Below, in pieces: positions 53,236 through 63,290 of a stretch of 64,000 nt of DNA; the first letter of the stretch is position 1, and each line of letters starts with the position of its first letter. The position numbers and the translations under genes were made by a program. Under the pieces are notes generated by a model. That model made no database searches. It had not been told where the DNA came from and saw nothing but the letters and a program-made list of their open reading frames with translations. This DNA is from an uncultured Chloroflexus sp. (GTDB lineage Bacteria > Chloroflexota > Chloroflexia > Chloroflexales > Chloroflexaceae): contig NZ_CAKZNK010000067.1 of the NCBI RefSeq assembly GCF_937129525.1, positions 1-64,000 of the forward strand, read 5' to 3'.

Positions 53236-55859
53236 GGCGTGACAACATTGGCATCCACCGACATAGCAAGCAGTGCAGATTGAGCAACTGGAACGGTAAA
53301 GGTAAATGTTGAGCCGATGCCCGGCGTACTGTCAACCCAGATCCTTCCACCCTGTGCCAGCACCAGTTTGCGAGTGATTGCCAGCCCCAAACCGGTGCCA
53401 CCGAGACGTGAACGCCGACCGTGGATTTGCACAAACTCGCCGAAAATGTCTTGTTGCCGTTCGAGCGGGATACCGATACCGGTATCTGACACACTTACTG
53501 CCACGTACCGCCCGATTTTACCATCGGCATCAACTTCATCATACAACTGTGCGCTTACGGTAATAGTACCACGTTCCGTGAACTTGATTGCATTCGAGAG
53601 CAAGTTAAAGAGGATCTGGCGCAGGCGATCGCTATCAGCAGCAACCACCGGCAAAGCTTCCGGCAACGCCATCCGCAGCATTACCGGACGATTGCGCAAC
53701 AGTGATTGCACGGTATCACACACTTCGCTCGCGATGAGATGCAGATTCACCTCTTCAATCTCAAGATTCAGATGACCGGCTTCGATTCGGGCCAGATCGA
53801 GCAATTCGTTAATAAGGTGGAGCAAGAAGCGGCCATTGCGATTGATACTCTGCACATCTTCGCGCTGTGTGGGAGTCAATGGCTGATCGGTATCATCGAG
53901 CAAAACGGTTGAGAAGCCGATAATTGCATTCAGCGGGGTGCGCAGCTCGTGGCTGATACTGGCGAGAAAATCGCTCTTGCGGCGATCGGCCAACTGTGCC
54001 CGCTCAAGCGCGGCGCGCAGCTCTTCCGTGCGCTGAGCTACTTGCTGCTCCAGTTCGTTGTAGAGCTGCACGTTCTCGATAGTCAACCCAACCATACTGG
54101 CAAACATCAGCAATTGAGCGGCATCGCGGGCCTGTACCGGACGCTGGCTCAGCTTGTAATCAGCCGAGAGAATGCCGATCACGACATCGTTGCGCCCAAA
54201 GATTGGCGCCTGGACGAAAGAACGGCTGGCTGAAACCGCCTGTTTCGCCTTATCTACCAGAGGATGCTCCCAGGGATTATCGACAATGATCGCTTTTCGG
54301 CTGCGCACCACGTCCGCTTCGACACTGCTGCCATCAAGCCGCAGTGGTGTAGTGTTGGCCACGGCGAGAAACTGCTGAGCCTGCAACTCGTTGCCCGGCC
54401 CAAACGACGCGCTAACTGCGCGCAATACCTCGCCATCGACCAGATAGAGCACAGCGCGATCAAACCCGAGACGTTCACATACGATCTTGGGAATAGTTTC
54501 AAGCAATACCGGCCACGAGAGAATGCTCTTCAACTCATTCGAAACTGTATTAAGAGTGGCCAGTTGACGGGAATTTTCTTCCAGCTCGAAAATCTTGCTC
54601 TGCAACGTGTCGGTCATACGGTTGAAAGCATCAACCAGTTGCCCGATCTCATCACTGCCAGCCGCAGGCAAGCGCTGCGTTAAATCGCCACCGGCGACGG
54701 CCTGCACACCCTCCCGCAATACGCTGATCCGGTTGGTAAATGATAGCGAGAGCAAGATACCGAGCATGCTGATCGAAACAATGATCATCAGCAAGACCGC
54801 CACAAGCTGGTTCCACAACCGGCTCTGACTTTCGCTCAGACGCTGACCGGTGGCAATTGCCGGCGCATCAATTTCATTGGCCGGAATAACCAGCGCCACG
54901 CTCCAGCCGGCAGTGGTAATCGGCGCATACGCTACATAACTGGACTGTTCCTGGGCTTGGATCAACTGCACACCCGCCTCGCGCGCAACCATCCTGGCGG
55001 CCACGGCGCGTAATTCGGCGTTGTCAGTTTCCAGCAGGTTTTCGGTGCGGTAGGGTTGATCCCAGCGTCCTTCAACCTGCATATTCGGGCGCACAACAAC
55101 ATCGCCATTGGCATTAATCAGCAGTGCATAGCCGCTCGAACCGACACCAACGGTCAGCAGGTCTTGCTGGATCGTTTCGAGCAAGAGATCGAACGCCACC
55201 ACACCGATAAATCGACCTTGACCGTCGTAGAGTGGACTGGCACAGGTGGTAGCCAGCAGACCGGTATTGGCATCGACGTAGGGTTCAGTCCATACCGTAA
55301 CGCCGGCATCGCGCGCTTTGGTGTACCAGGGACGCACACGCGGATCAAATGCTTCAAGTGTCAACAACTGGTCGATGACCGCCTCGTTGTCAAAGGCTAT
55401 CACGCCACCTGATTCCAGGGCAATATAGCCGATATTGACCAGGGGGTTACGCTCGACCAACTGGCGCAGAATCGGGATGAACTGACGCACAAACGCAGCT
55501 TCACCCGCATAGGCGCGCAACAGTTCATTGGTCGGACGCGGCGCGATCCACACACGTTCGCTGCCAGGCACTGACGCCGGAACACCATACCGTTCGATCG
55601 CATAACCTGCCACTGCCTCAACCTGTTGCTGCACGCCGATCAGGGCGGCATCGTAGAACTGAGCCTTGTCGCTGGCGCGTTGCAGCAGACTCGCCGTTGC
55701 TTGCTGACGCAACGAGGCAGTGCCCTCGGCCACTGTCGTTTCGCGGGCAATATTCAAACTGCTCAGTCCGAGCCAACCGATGAGGATCAAGGGCGGCAAA
55801 GCGAGACCGAGCAGCAGTAACAGGATTTTGAGTTGAATGCTCGAGCGAATAGCGTTCAT
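53232..55859 (-). CDS. Membrane dCACHE-HAMP-GAF histidine kinase
   Basis: About 875 residues. Two transmembrane helices (~10-35 and ~345-370) flank an extracellular dCACHE sensor with the signature RPWYTKARDAG and VVAFDLLLETIQ; then HAMP, a GAF domain, HisKA (FLASISHELRTPLNAIIGF) and HATPase (NLLSNAIKFTERG, DTGIGIP, GTGLGLAI). dCACHE domains usually bind small metabolites. The ATG at 55859 is my choice; an in-frame GTG lies 11 codons upstream. It precedes and overlaps the receiver-kinase gene. Confidence 0.88.
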   Translation of the reverse strand: MNAIRSSIQLKILLLLLGLALPPLILIGWLGLSSLNIARETTVAEGTASLRQQATASLLQRASDKAQFYDAALIGVQQQVEAVAGYAIERYGVPASVPGSERVWIAPRPTNELLRAYAGEAAFVRQFIPILRQLVERNPLVNIGYIALESGGVIAFDNEAVIDQLLTLEAFDPRVRPWYTKARDAGVTVWTEPYVDANTGLLATTCASPLYDGQGRFIGVVAFDLLLETIQQDLLTVGVGSSGYALLINANGDVVVRPNMQVEGRWDQPYRTENLLETDNAELRAVAARMVAREAGVQLIQAQEQSSYVAYAPITTAGWSVALVIPANEIDAPAIATGQRLSESQSRLWNQLVAVLLMIIVSISMLGILLSLSFTNRISVLREGVQAVAGGDLTQRLPAAGSDEIGQLVDAFNRMTDTLQSKIFELEENSRQLATLNTVSNELKSILSWPVLLETIPKIVCERLGFDRAVLYLVDGEVLRAVSASFGPGNELQAQQFLAVANTTPLRLDGSSVEADVVRSRKAIIVDNPWEHPLVDKAKQAVSASRSFVQAPIFGRNDVVIGILSADYKLSQRPVQARDAAQLLMFASMVGLTIENVQLYNELEQQVAQRTEELRAALERAQLADRRKSDFLASISHELRTPLNAIIGFSTVLLDDTDQPLTPTQREDVQSINRNGRFLLHLINELLDLARIEAGHLNLEIEEVNLHLIASEVCDTVQSLLRNRPVMLRMALPEALPVVAADSDRLRQILFNLLSNAIKFTERGTITVSAQLYDEVDADGKIGRYVAVSVSDTGIGIPLERQQDIFGEFVQIHGRRSRLGGTGLGLAITRKLVLAQGGRIWVDSTPGIGSTFTFTVPVAQSALLAMSVDANVVTP

Positions 55860-56162
55860 AAAATGCTGGCTGCTACGACGGTGAGATTTCACATTCCCGG
55901 CATGTCATTTAACTTTATGTATGGTAGCAGAAGTTGGCTCAATCAGCAATTAGCCCTGGATGACGGATGGCTTACAGGGCGCAACAACGTGGCGTTCCAT
56001 CGAGATCGAGAATCTGGCTTATGCGCGCAGGCTACACCCGATTCCAATTGCGCTCATCATTACGACCTCTGTCATCAATCCGTCACCGTCTTTTATCAAT
56101 ATTACGACAGTCTATCGTTAAACTCATAGGGAAGACAAGCCATTTATTCGCCGAGGTGTACG
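55860..56162. other. Divergent intergenic region
   Basis: No gene is visible between the dCACHE kinase and the amidase-like gene. A ribosome site GAGGTG immediately precedes the latter. I see no clear promoter or palindrome. Confidence 0.5.
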
Positions 56163-59012
56163 ATGCATACCTGTGTTCGTCTTATTATCGTTGTCGGCAT
56201 CCTCTGGGCGATGATCCTGCCGTTAGAGTCGGTTCCGGCGGCGCCGGCCATGCTGGCCGATGGCCGGCCTGATGATCAGATTTTCGTTACCGATCCGACT
56301 GCAACGTCAATCAATACCCAGGCATTGCTGGTGAGGCCAAACGGTTATCTCACGCCACCCACCCGGGCGCCACGCCCATTTACGCATCTCCTTGCGCGCT
56401 GGTCAGCCGATCCCGATGTGCCAGCAGCGCTAACAGTGCGCGTAAGCAACGATGGAGTAAGCTGGAGTGAATGGACGGCTATCAACGAGGATGAAGAATT
56501 ATGGCAACCGGGCGATAGCCTCGATCTACACTGGAGCGATATTCTCTTTACCGGTTATGATCAACGCTGGTATCAGGTACAGATCGAAATTGCCGATCCA
56601 ACCGCATTGCGTTCGGTGCAGATTAGTACCGTTGACAGCCGATTTGGCCCGGCCTGGCCAGAAGCAGATCAGGTTGCCACATTAACCGGTGTTGCCCGAC
56701 CACCGGTGATCAGTCGCACCGCCTGGGGCAATCCGCACGGTCAGACCAGTCCGCAAGCGCCACCGGCATATTATCCGGTGCGGCATCTGGTGATCCATCA
56801 CACGGCAACCTCAAACACTCTGGCCGGCAATCAAACCTGGGCCGATGTCGTGCGCTCGATCTGGTCATTCCATACCTATTCGCGTGAGTGGGGCGACATT
56901 GGCTACAACTACCTGATCGATCCCAATGGCGTGATCTACGAAGGACGAGCCGGTGGCGACGATGTAGTTGGCTTTCACGATACGGCCAATTACGGCTCGA
57001 TGGGGGTTGCGCTGATCGGCACGTATAGCGCCACCGATCCAACAGAAGAGGCCATTAATTCACTGGTGGCGCTGCTGGCCTGGAAGGCCGATCAGAAACG
57101 CATCGATCCGCTAGGGCGCAGCTTCTACTACGGATGTTCCATCTCGCGTTACTGCTCGCCTTTTAATCCCGGAGCAGTCGTTGACCATATCAGCGGTCAC
57201 CGTCAGGTTACTCCCGGCCACACCACCTGCCCTGGTGATCGACTGTTTACCATGCTGCCACAGATCCGGCAGCGCGTGCAATCACGGCTCGCCGGAGAAA
57301 GCCAGCCTGATAACGGCGATCTCGTCGTCGAGGAGCGCGAGAGTAGTTTCACTCGCAGCAATGCCAGATGGTATCAAGCCAGTTGCGGCTATGGCGGTAG
57401 CGCAATCTATACCTTTGCAACCGATCAGCAGGCTGAAAGCACCAATTGGGCGACCTGGCGACCAACATTACCAACAGCCGGCGTCTACCGGGTGCTTGTT
57501 CACATTCCAGACAACTGTACCGGCCTTAATCCGAGCCGACAGGCTAAATACCGGATCACTACTGCCAGCGGCGAAGTTGTGCGCGTGGTCGATCAGAGTA
57601 GTCAGGCGGGCTGGATTGATCTCGGCACTTACAACTTTGCCGTTGCAACAGCCGGTATTACGCTATCTGATTTGACCGGCGAGCCTTTGAATGCGCAACG
57701 CGCTGTATTGTTCGATGCGGCGCAATGGCAGCCAATCGATACTGCCAATCAGCGCCTTGAACTGGTTGCGGTTGAGTATGGCGCAACCACGATTGCCGCC
57801 GGCGAAGTGTTACCGGTACGTTTCACCGTGCGCAACGTCGGCACCGTCCCGATTTACGGTCAGGACCCCATCGGCGGGAGTGTGTTTGACCTGAATGCCG
57901 GCACATTCGAGCGTGATGGATATGTCTACGATGAAGGTGAATGCTTTCTTGGCGCGAGTGGTCAGAGTTACCCAACCTTCCCGAAAGAGGCAGGACGATT
58001 CCGGGTGATGCTAGGGCCGGTCGAACGAAGCGTCACCTGCGCAGGAGCCACCGGCGGCTATCCGTGGCGATGGGGCATTAGTGGCCGGCTCGATCCCGGC
58101 CAGACCCAAACGATTATCGGCTATGTGCGTTTTCGCATACCGGGCGTCGTCACCTTGCGCGCCGGCGCAATTCACGAATACGTGGCCTATGTCGCCACTG
58201 AACAAGCCCAACAGCAGATAACGATCACGCCGGAGCGGCAATCGCCGCAACCAGCCCGCTATAATAGCCTCTTGCAGCCGCTGGCGATGGTGTATCGCCT
58301 GGCCAACATACCCGAACGATTACTGGCCCGCACCCAGAATCCACTCAGCGCGCGACGCGGTGAACTATTGGGAAGCTTTGTCTGGCAGGGTGAGTTACGT
58401 GAATGGGGCAGTGGCGGACCATTGCCGGGGCTTAGTGACCATTTCCTGATCGAACAGACGCGCACCTTTATCGCGCCGGTCAGCGGCGAATATACCTTTG
58501 AGCTGAGCAGTGATGATGGCGCCTGGCTATGGGTGAATGAGCGCCTCGTAGTAAGTAACGCCGGCATTCACCCGTTTACCACCGTCACGGGCACGATCTC
58601 GCTTACCGCCGGGTTGCACACACTTGCTATCAAGTACTTTGAACTGGAAGGCAGTGCAGCCGTTGGCTATCGCGTGAAAGAACCCGGCGCTAGCGATTTT
58701 GGTCTGGCGCGCGATGGCCTTGTCGAGGGCGAAGGGGTAGGACGGAGCTTCCGCACTCTGACTGGTCTACATCTGAGCGCATCGGATCTGGGTGGCGGCA
58801 GCGCCACATTGCGCTACTCGTGGGATGGGGAAACCTGGGTAACCACGACCGATAACAGGATCGAAATTGGCGCTTTGGCAGATGGCGATTACCATCTGCG
58901 TTATCAGGCCATCGACAGCAACGGCAATGAAGGAGAAATCATCTCGTTACAATTCCGGGTTGATGGAACAATGACAATCTACCAGAGCTTACTACCATTC
59001 ATCGCGCGATAA
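56163..59012 (+). CDS. Secreted PGRP/amidase_2 protein with golvesin-like and PA14 domains
   Basis: A 949-residue exported protein. The signal peptide (VRLIIVVGILWAMILPLE) is followed by a beta-rich region, then an N-acetylmuramoyl-L-alanine amidase/PGRP domain (~205-375): VRHLVIHHTA (His 212/213), YNYLIDPNGVIYEGRAGGDDV, GHRQV (His 346) and TCPGD (Cys 356) are the zinc site. Next come a golvesin-like domain (~405-520), an Ig-like segment, and a PA14-type domain (~735-850; FELSSDDGAWLWVNERLV). Cell-wall cleavage or binding at the outside of the filament is likely. It stands alone and ends at a bidirectional terminator. Confidence 0.82.
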   Translation: MHTCVRLIIVVGILWAMILPLESVPAAPAMLADGRPDDQIFVTDPTATSINTQALLVRPNGYLTPPTRAPRPFTHLLARWSADPDVPAALTVRVSNDGVSWSEWTAINEDEELWQPGDSLDLHWSDILFTGYDQRWYQVQIEIADPTALRSVQISTVDSRFGPAWPEADQVATLTGVARPPVISRTAWGNPHGQTSPQAPPAYYPVRHLVIHHTATSNTLAGNQTWADVVRSIWSFHTYSREWGDIGYNYLIDPNGVIYEGRAGGDDVVGFHDTANYGSMGVALIGTYSATDPTEEAINSLVALLAWKADQKRIDPLGRSFYYGCSISRYCSPFNPGAVVDHISGHRQVTPGHTTCPGDRLFTMLPQIRQRVQSRLAGESQPDNGDLVVEERESSFTRSNARWYQASCGYGGSAIYTFATDQQAESTNWATWRPTLPTAGVYRVLVHIPDNCTGLNPSRQAKYRITTASGEVVRVVDQSSQAGWIDLGTYNFAVATAGITLSDLTGEPLNAQRAVLFDAAQWQPIDTANQRLELVAVEYGATTIAAGEVLPVRFTVRNVGTVPIYGQDPIGGSVFDLNAGTFERDGYVYDEGECFLGASGQSYPTFPKEAGRFRVMLGPVERSVTCAGATGGYPWRWGISGRLDPGQTQTIIGYVRFRIPGVVTLRAGAIHEYVAYVATEQAQQQITITPERQSPQPARYNSLLQPLAMVYRLANIPERLLARTQNPLSARRGELLGSFVWQGELREWGSGGPLPGLSDHFLIEQTRTFIAPVSGEYTFELSSDDGAWLWVNERLVVSNAGIHPFTTVTGTISLTAGLHTLAIKYFELEGSAAVGYRVKEPGASDFGLARDGLVEGEGVGRSFRTLTGLHLSASDLGGGSATLRYSWDGETWVTTTDNRIEIGALADGDYHLRYQAIDSNGNEGEIISLQFRVDGTMTIYQSLLPFIAR

Positions 59013-59021
59013 ATAAAGGCG

Positions 59022-59049
59022 CGGGCGCGGCAAAACTGCCGCGCCCGCC
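59022..59049. terminator. Bidirectional terminator
   Basis: GCGGGCGCGGCA (59022-59033) pairs perfectly with TGCCGCGCCCGC (59038-59049), a 12-bp stem with a 4-base loop, between the convergent amidase-like and CBS-ACT genes. No long T tract on either side. Confidence 0.7.
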
Positions 59050-59061
59050 CCACGGGTGAAT

Positions 59062-59709
59062 CTACGGATGACTCTCGCGCGCGTCGATTAACTTCGCCAC
59101 CACTGGAGTCACCACTTCACGCACCTGATCGAGCGTCATCCCGCTCACCTTGAACGTTACTTCCGACAGCGCCGCCGTTTCGCCGGCAAAGGTGCCCAAC
59201 GCGATAATATTGCCGCCACTGTTGGCGATAGCGGCAGTAAGTTTAGCCAGCGAGCCTGGCTCATCGGCCATGCTTACCGTCACCCGAATACCGGGACTGC
59301 GCGCGCCCATCAGCTCGAGAAAAATCTTGAACAGATCGGTCTCGGTAATAATTCCGACCAGCTCATTTCCGCGCATTACCGGCAAACCACCCACTCGCCG
59401 GTCAGCCATAATTCGGGCCGCTTCCTCAATCGGCGTATCAACGGTGACGGTGTAGACATTGCGGGTCATCACGCGCTCAACCGTCAGCTTACTCAGCAAA
59501 TAATTTAATTCCCACACGCTCAGCGTCGTTGCCGGCGAAGGCGAGGCGTTGATCAGGTCTTTAAGCGAGACGATACCAACCAGTTGACCGTGAGAAACGA
59601 CCGGAGCGCGCCGAATATGTTCGGTACGCATCAAGTGCATTGCATCATGAATGGACGTGTCTGGAGTAACCGTAATTGGGGGATGCGACATGCGCTCGCC
59701 AACAAACAT
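59062..59709 (-). CDS. CBS-pair and ACT domain protein (AcuB-like)
   Basis: A 215-residue protein with two CBS domains (~10-125: RMSHPPITVTPDTSIHDAM and RVMTRNVYTVTVDTPIEEA) and a C-terminal ACT domain (~140-205: GIRVTVSMADEPGSLAKLTAAI). CBS pairs bind adenosine nucleotides and ACT domains bind amino acids or similar ligands, so this is a small-molecule sensor. It resembles AcuB of Bacillus. The regulated target is not apparent from the neighbours. Confidence 0.88.
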   Translation of the reverse strand: MFVGERMSHPPITVTPDTSIHDAMHLMRTEHIRRAPVVSHGQLVGIVSLKDLINASPSPATTLSVWELNYLLSKLTVERVMTRNVYTVTVDTPIEEAARIMADRRVGGLPVMRGNELVGIITETDLFKIFLELMGARSPGIRVTVSMADEPGSLAKLTAAIANSGGNIIALGTFAGETAALSEVTFKVSGMTLDQVREVVTPVVAKLIDARESHP

Positions 59710-59932
59710 AACGCTACCTCCCTAACGCCTCGTCGCGAGCAGCGCCTTCGCTGCTCTTCATAATTCAACTATACCACGAGGCTATGCGCCAGGCGGTAAA
59801 TGAGTAACAACTTTCACGTGTATGTTAAAATCTGATTGAGAGGCTTGCTCGAGCATACACATCACCAGTCTTGTTCGGTACCGGATAAAGAACAGGAACT
59901 GGCAACCATTACCAGAACTAAACATCCACAAA

Positions 59933-60967
59933 ATGATCACCACTGATACTACTGCCCTGACTATCCAGCGCCTCAGCCGTCGATATGGATCGCTCATTGC
60001 GGTACGCGATGTCAACCTTGAACTGGAAGCAGGTAAATTTATGGCCTTGCTTGGGCCGTCAGGTTGCGGCAAAACCACGTTATTGCGCCTGATTGCCGGC
60101 TTCGAGCAACCCGACAACGGCGTCATCATGATCGGAGGTCGCACGGTGGTAGGGCCATGCGGCGCCGGTATTCCCCCCGAACAACGCCGGGTGGGCATGG
60201 TCTTTCAAGACTATGCGCTCTTCCCGCATTTGAGCGTGGCGCAAAATGTAGCGTATGGATTGCCGCGCAGCCCCGACCGTGAAGCGCGAGTTCAGGAGCT
60301 GCTGACGCTGGTCGGGTTAGCCGATGCCGGTCGGCGCATGCCGCATGAACTTTCAGGGGGGCAACAGCAGCGAGTTGCGCTGGCGCGCGCGCTGGCGCCA
60401 CGTCCGGCGCTCATTCTGCTTGACGAACCTTTTTCAAACCTTGATGCCGGCTTGCGACTGGCAGTGCGGAATGAGGTGCGCCAGATTCTGCGCCGCGAAG
60501 GAGCAACGGCCCTGTTTGTGACTCACGATCAGGAAGAGGCCCTCAGCATCGCCGATCTGGTTGGCGTGATGATCGGCGGACAAATTGTCCAGGTTGCGCC
60601 ACCGCGCGAATTGTACGAGCGTCCGGCCACGCGGGCTGTTGCTGCATTCGTCGGCGAGACCAATTTTGTCCCGGCTGAAGCTCATGGCAGCGTCGCGCAA
60701 AGCCCTCTCGGCCCATTGCCCTTGCTCACCCCGCATCACGGCCCGGTTCAGGTCATGATTCGACCGGAAGCGATTGAACTGACCGTTGATGAGGACTCGC
60801 CGCACCAGATTGTTGAACGCAACTACTTTGGCGCCAATGTGCGTTGCGATGTGCGACTGAGCGATGGGTCGTTGATCAGCGCGCGCCTCGCTCCCTGGCA
60901 CGATGTGCCACCCGGTTCGCGAGTGCGGGTCAGCGCGCGCGGGCCACTGGTAGCCTTTGCTGACTAA
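59933..60967 (+). CDS. ABC transporter ATPase of the Fe3+/polyamine type, no permease nearby
   Basis: A 344-residue ATPase. Walker A GPSGCGKTTLL, Q-loop QDYALFPHL, signature LSGGQQQR, Walker B LILLDEPFSNLD and switch His in FVTHDQEEA are intact. A TOBE domain follows at ~265-340. It resembles FbpC/PotA importers' ATPases. No permease or binding-protein gene is near, so it probably serves a distant transporter. No ribosome site is visible before the ATG. Confidence 0.88.
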   Translation: MITTDTTALTIQRLSRRYGSLIAVRDVNLELEAGKFMALLGPSGCGKTTLLRLIAGFEQPDNGVIMIGGRTVVGPCGAGIPPEQRRVGMVFQDYALFPHLSVAQNVAYGLPRSPDREARVQELLTLVGLADAGRRMPHELSGGQQQRVALARALAPRPALILLDEPFSNLDAGLRLAVRNEVRQILRREGATALFVTHDQEEALSIADLVGVMIGGQIVQVAPPRELYERPATRAVAAFVGETNFVPAEAHGSVAQSPLGPLPLLTPHHGPVQVMIRPEAIELTVDEDSPHQIVERNYFGANVRCDVRLSDGSLISARLAPWHDVPPGSRVRVSARGPLVAFAD

Positions 60968-61005
60968 CCTTTGACGCGCCGCGCAATCGCGCTATCCTTG
61001 TCGCA

Positions 61006-61034
61006 TTGACGCTTTGCAGCGTGAATGCTATCAT
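61006..61034 (+). promoter_or_regulatory. Promoter of the Fe-S oxidoreductase gene
   Basis: TTGACG (61006-61011), a 17-base spacer and TATCAT (61029-61034) preceded by TG and one base, ~42 bases before the start codon. Confidence 0.65.
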
Positions 61035-61075
61035 CAGCGCAGTTCCGGGCGCCAGCATTTGTGCGGAGAAAGGCA

Positions 61076-63214
61076 ATGGAGCAAGAGCAGATTATCGCAA
61101 TCCGCGAGATCTATTGGAACATCGACCCCAAGATTGGCGCAACGTTCCTTTACCTGACCGTTCTGATCACGACTGTCATTATGGCGTGGGGCATCCTGCG
61201 CGACATCGCGCGCTGGCGGCGCGGGCGACCGGCCAACCGGATCGGCAATCCGATCGCGCGTCTGCTAGAGTTTACCCGCCAGAGTCTCGGCCAAAAGAAG
61301 GTGTTGCGCGATCGCCGCGCTGGTGTCATGCATGCCCTGATCTTTTTTGGCTTTCTCACCCTCTTTATTGGCACCGACATTATCGCAGTCGAAGAGGACT
61401 TTACCATTCCGTTAATGGGTGAACAGGCCGGCAAGATCCTGGTTGGCGATTTCTACAAGAGTTACGAATTCATCCTCGACACGCTTGGCCTCGCCTTTAC
61501 CGCCGGGTTACTCTGGGCAACCTGGCGGCGCTACCGCGCGAAACCCGACCGGCTCGACAACCGGCGCACCGATGCCTGGGTGCTGGGCGTTATGCTTTTT
61601 TTGGCTATCGGCGGTTTCCTGATTGAAGGCTTGCGCATCGCGAATCAGACTATCGGCGGCGCGATCGTCTACGAACAAGATTGGGCCAAACTTTCCTATG
61701 TGGGCTTTGCGCTGGCCACAATCTTTCGGGCTATCGGCTTAGGCGACGGCAGTCCGGTGGCGCTGGCCATCCATCCGGTGCTCTGGTACACCCACGCCGC
61801 GGCAACCGGCCTGTTTATGGCTTCACTCCCGTTCAGCAAGTTTCGCCACATCCTCTACACGCCGCTCAACACCTTCTTCCGCGACCTGCAACCGAAAGGC
61901 GCGCTTGACCCCATCCCCAATCTCGAAGCCGAAATTGAAAAGGACGAGCCGCATCTGGGTGTAACCACGCTGGCCGATCTGACGTGGAAGCGGCGGATGG
62001 ATCTCGATGCATGCATGCGCTGCGGTCGTTGTCAGAGTGTCTGCCCGGCCCACGCCAGCGGCGCGCTGCTTTCGCCCAAATATCTGATCACCAAGCTGGC
62101 TGATTTGCAGCGCGGCGATCCGATCCATTTCAAAGATGGCACGGTGCGAAGGCTGGCCGAATTGCATGGGAACGGCGCAACCGCCGAAACATTGCCGCTG
62201 ATCGGGACGGTAATCGAGGCTGAAGAGTTGTGGGCCTGTACCACCTGCAACGCCTGCGTGCATGAATGCCCGGCGATGATCGAACACGTGGATGACATCG
62301 TTGATATGCGTCGCCATCTGACGATGATCGCCAGTGAAGTGCCCCAGGGTGTCAAGCGCGTGCTTGAGGGGATTGAGCGGCAGAGTAACCCGTGGCGGTT
62401 ACCAGCCCGCGAACGCTCGGCATGGACGGAAGGTCTTGACGTGCCGGTGCTGGCTGAAAAAGAGCAGGTGGAGGTGTTGTATTGGGTTGGTTGCGCGCCT
62501 AGCTATGATGAGCGTTCGCGTAAGGTGGCGCGGGCGATGGTACAGCTCATGCAAAAAGCCGGTGTTGATTTCGCCATCCTCGGCGAAGAGGAGTGTTGCA
62601 CCGGCGACCCGGCCCGCCGGATGGGTGAAGAACTCCTCTTTCAGTCGCAAGCGCAGCAGGCGATTGAAACCATGCATCAGTACAAATTCCGCACCATCGT
62701 GACGACCTGCGCCCACTGCTTTAACAGTATTAAAAATGAATACCCGCAATTTGGCGGACGGGCCGGTGTCGATTACGAGGTCGTGCATCACACCGAATTT
62801 CTGGCTCGCCTGGTGCGCGAAGGTAAACTCAAGCCGACGAAAGCGGTGAGCGAACGGGTTGTTTACCATGATCCCTGCTACATTGGGCGCTACAACGACA
62901 TCTATGACGATCCACGCAGCCTGCTGAACAGCATCCCCGGCCTTGAGCTGGTGGAAGCGCCGGAGCGCAATCGTGAACGGGCAATGTGTTGTGGCGGCGG
63001 CGGCGGTAACGTCTGGCTGGAACGGTGGGGCGAACGCAACGTGAACGTCATTCGGCTGGAACAGCTCACGGCGCCGCAACCGCAAACACTGGCAGTTGCC
63101 TGCCCGTTCTGCATGGTGATGTTTGAAGATGCAGCCAAAAACACCGGGCGCGCCGAGACGCTCCAGCGCCGTGATGTAGCCGAAATCCTGCTCGAGAGTG
63201 TCAACGCGGCGTAA
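61076..63214 (+). CDS. Membrane heterodisulfide-reductase-like Fe-S oxidoreductase
   Basis: A 712-residue protein. A NarI-like membrane part with five or six helices (~20-270) leads into two 4Fe-4S clusters (CMRCGRCQSVCP and CTTCNACVHECP) and a C-terminal pair of CCG-type domains (EECCTGDP and MCCGGGGGNVW). This layout is that of FadF-like proteins that move electrons between ETF or acyl-CoA chemistry and menaquinone; this assignment is an inference. The ATG at 61076 has a purine-rich site; the longer frame is rejected. A strong terminator follows. Confidence 0.85.
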   Translation: MEQEQIIAIREIYWNIDPKIGATFLYLTVLITTVIMAWGILRDIARWRRGRPANRIGNPIARLLEFTRQSLGQKKVLRDRRAGVMHALIFFGFLTLFIGTDIIAVEEDFTIPLMGEQAGKILVGDFYKSYEFILDTLGLAFTAGLLWATWRRYRAKPDRLDNRRTDAWVLGVMLFLAIGGFLIEGLRIANQTIGGAIVYEQDWAKLSYVGFALATIFRAIGLGDGSPVALAIHPVLWYTHAAATGLFMASLPFSKFRHILYTPLNTFFRDLQPKGALDPIPNLEAEIEKDEPHLGVTTLADLTWKRRMDLDACMRCGRCQSVCPAHASGALLSPKYLITKLADLQRGDPIHFKDGTVRRLAELHGNGATAETLPLIGTVIEAEELWACTTCNACVHECPAMIEHVDDIVDMRRHLTMIASEVPQGVKRVLEGIERQSNPWRLPARERSAWTEGLDVPVLAEKEQVEVLYWVGCAPSYDERSRKVARAMVQLMQKAGVDFAILGEEECCTGDPARRMGEELLFQSQAQQAIETMHQYKFRTIVTTCAHCFNSIKNEYPQFGGRAGVDYEVVHHTEFLARLVREGKLKPTKAVSERVVYHDPCYIGRYNDIYDDPRSLLNSIPGLELVEAPERNRERAMCCGGGGGNVWLERWGERNVNVIRLEQLTAPQPQTLAVACPFCMVMFEDAAKNTGRAETLQRRDVAEILLESVNAA

Positions 63215-63236
63215 TTGAAATGCCACCATCCGGCGA

Positions 63237-63275
63237 CAACCTGGCGGGACGAACAGTGATCGTTCCGCCAGGTTG
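63237..63275 (+). terminator. Terminator after the Fe-S oxidoreductase
   Basis: CAACCTGGCGGGACGA (63237-63252) pairs with TCGTTCCGCCAGGTTG (63260-63275), 16 bp with one G-U pair and a 7-base loop. No T tract follows. It lies 22 bases after the stop codon. Confidence 0.75.
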
Positions 63276-63290
63276 CGATCTTGATGACAG

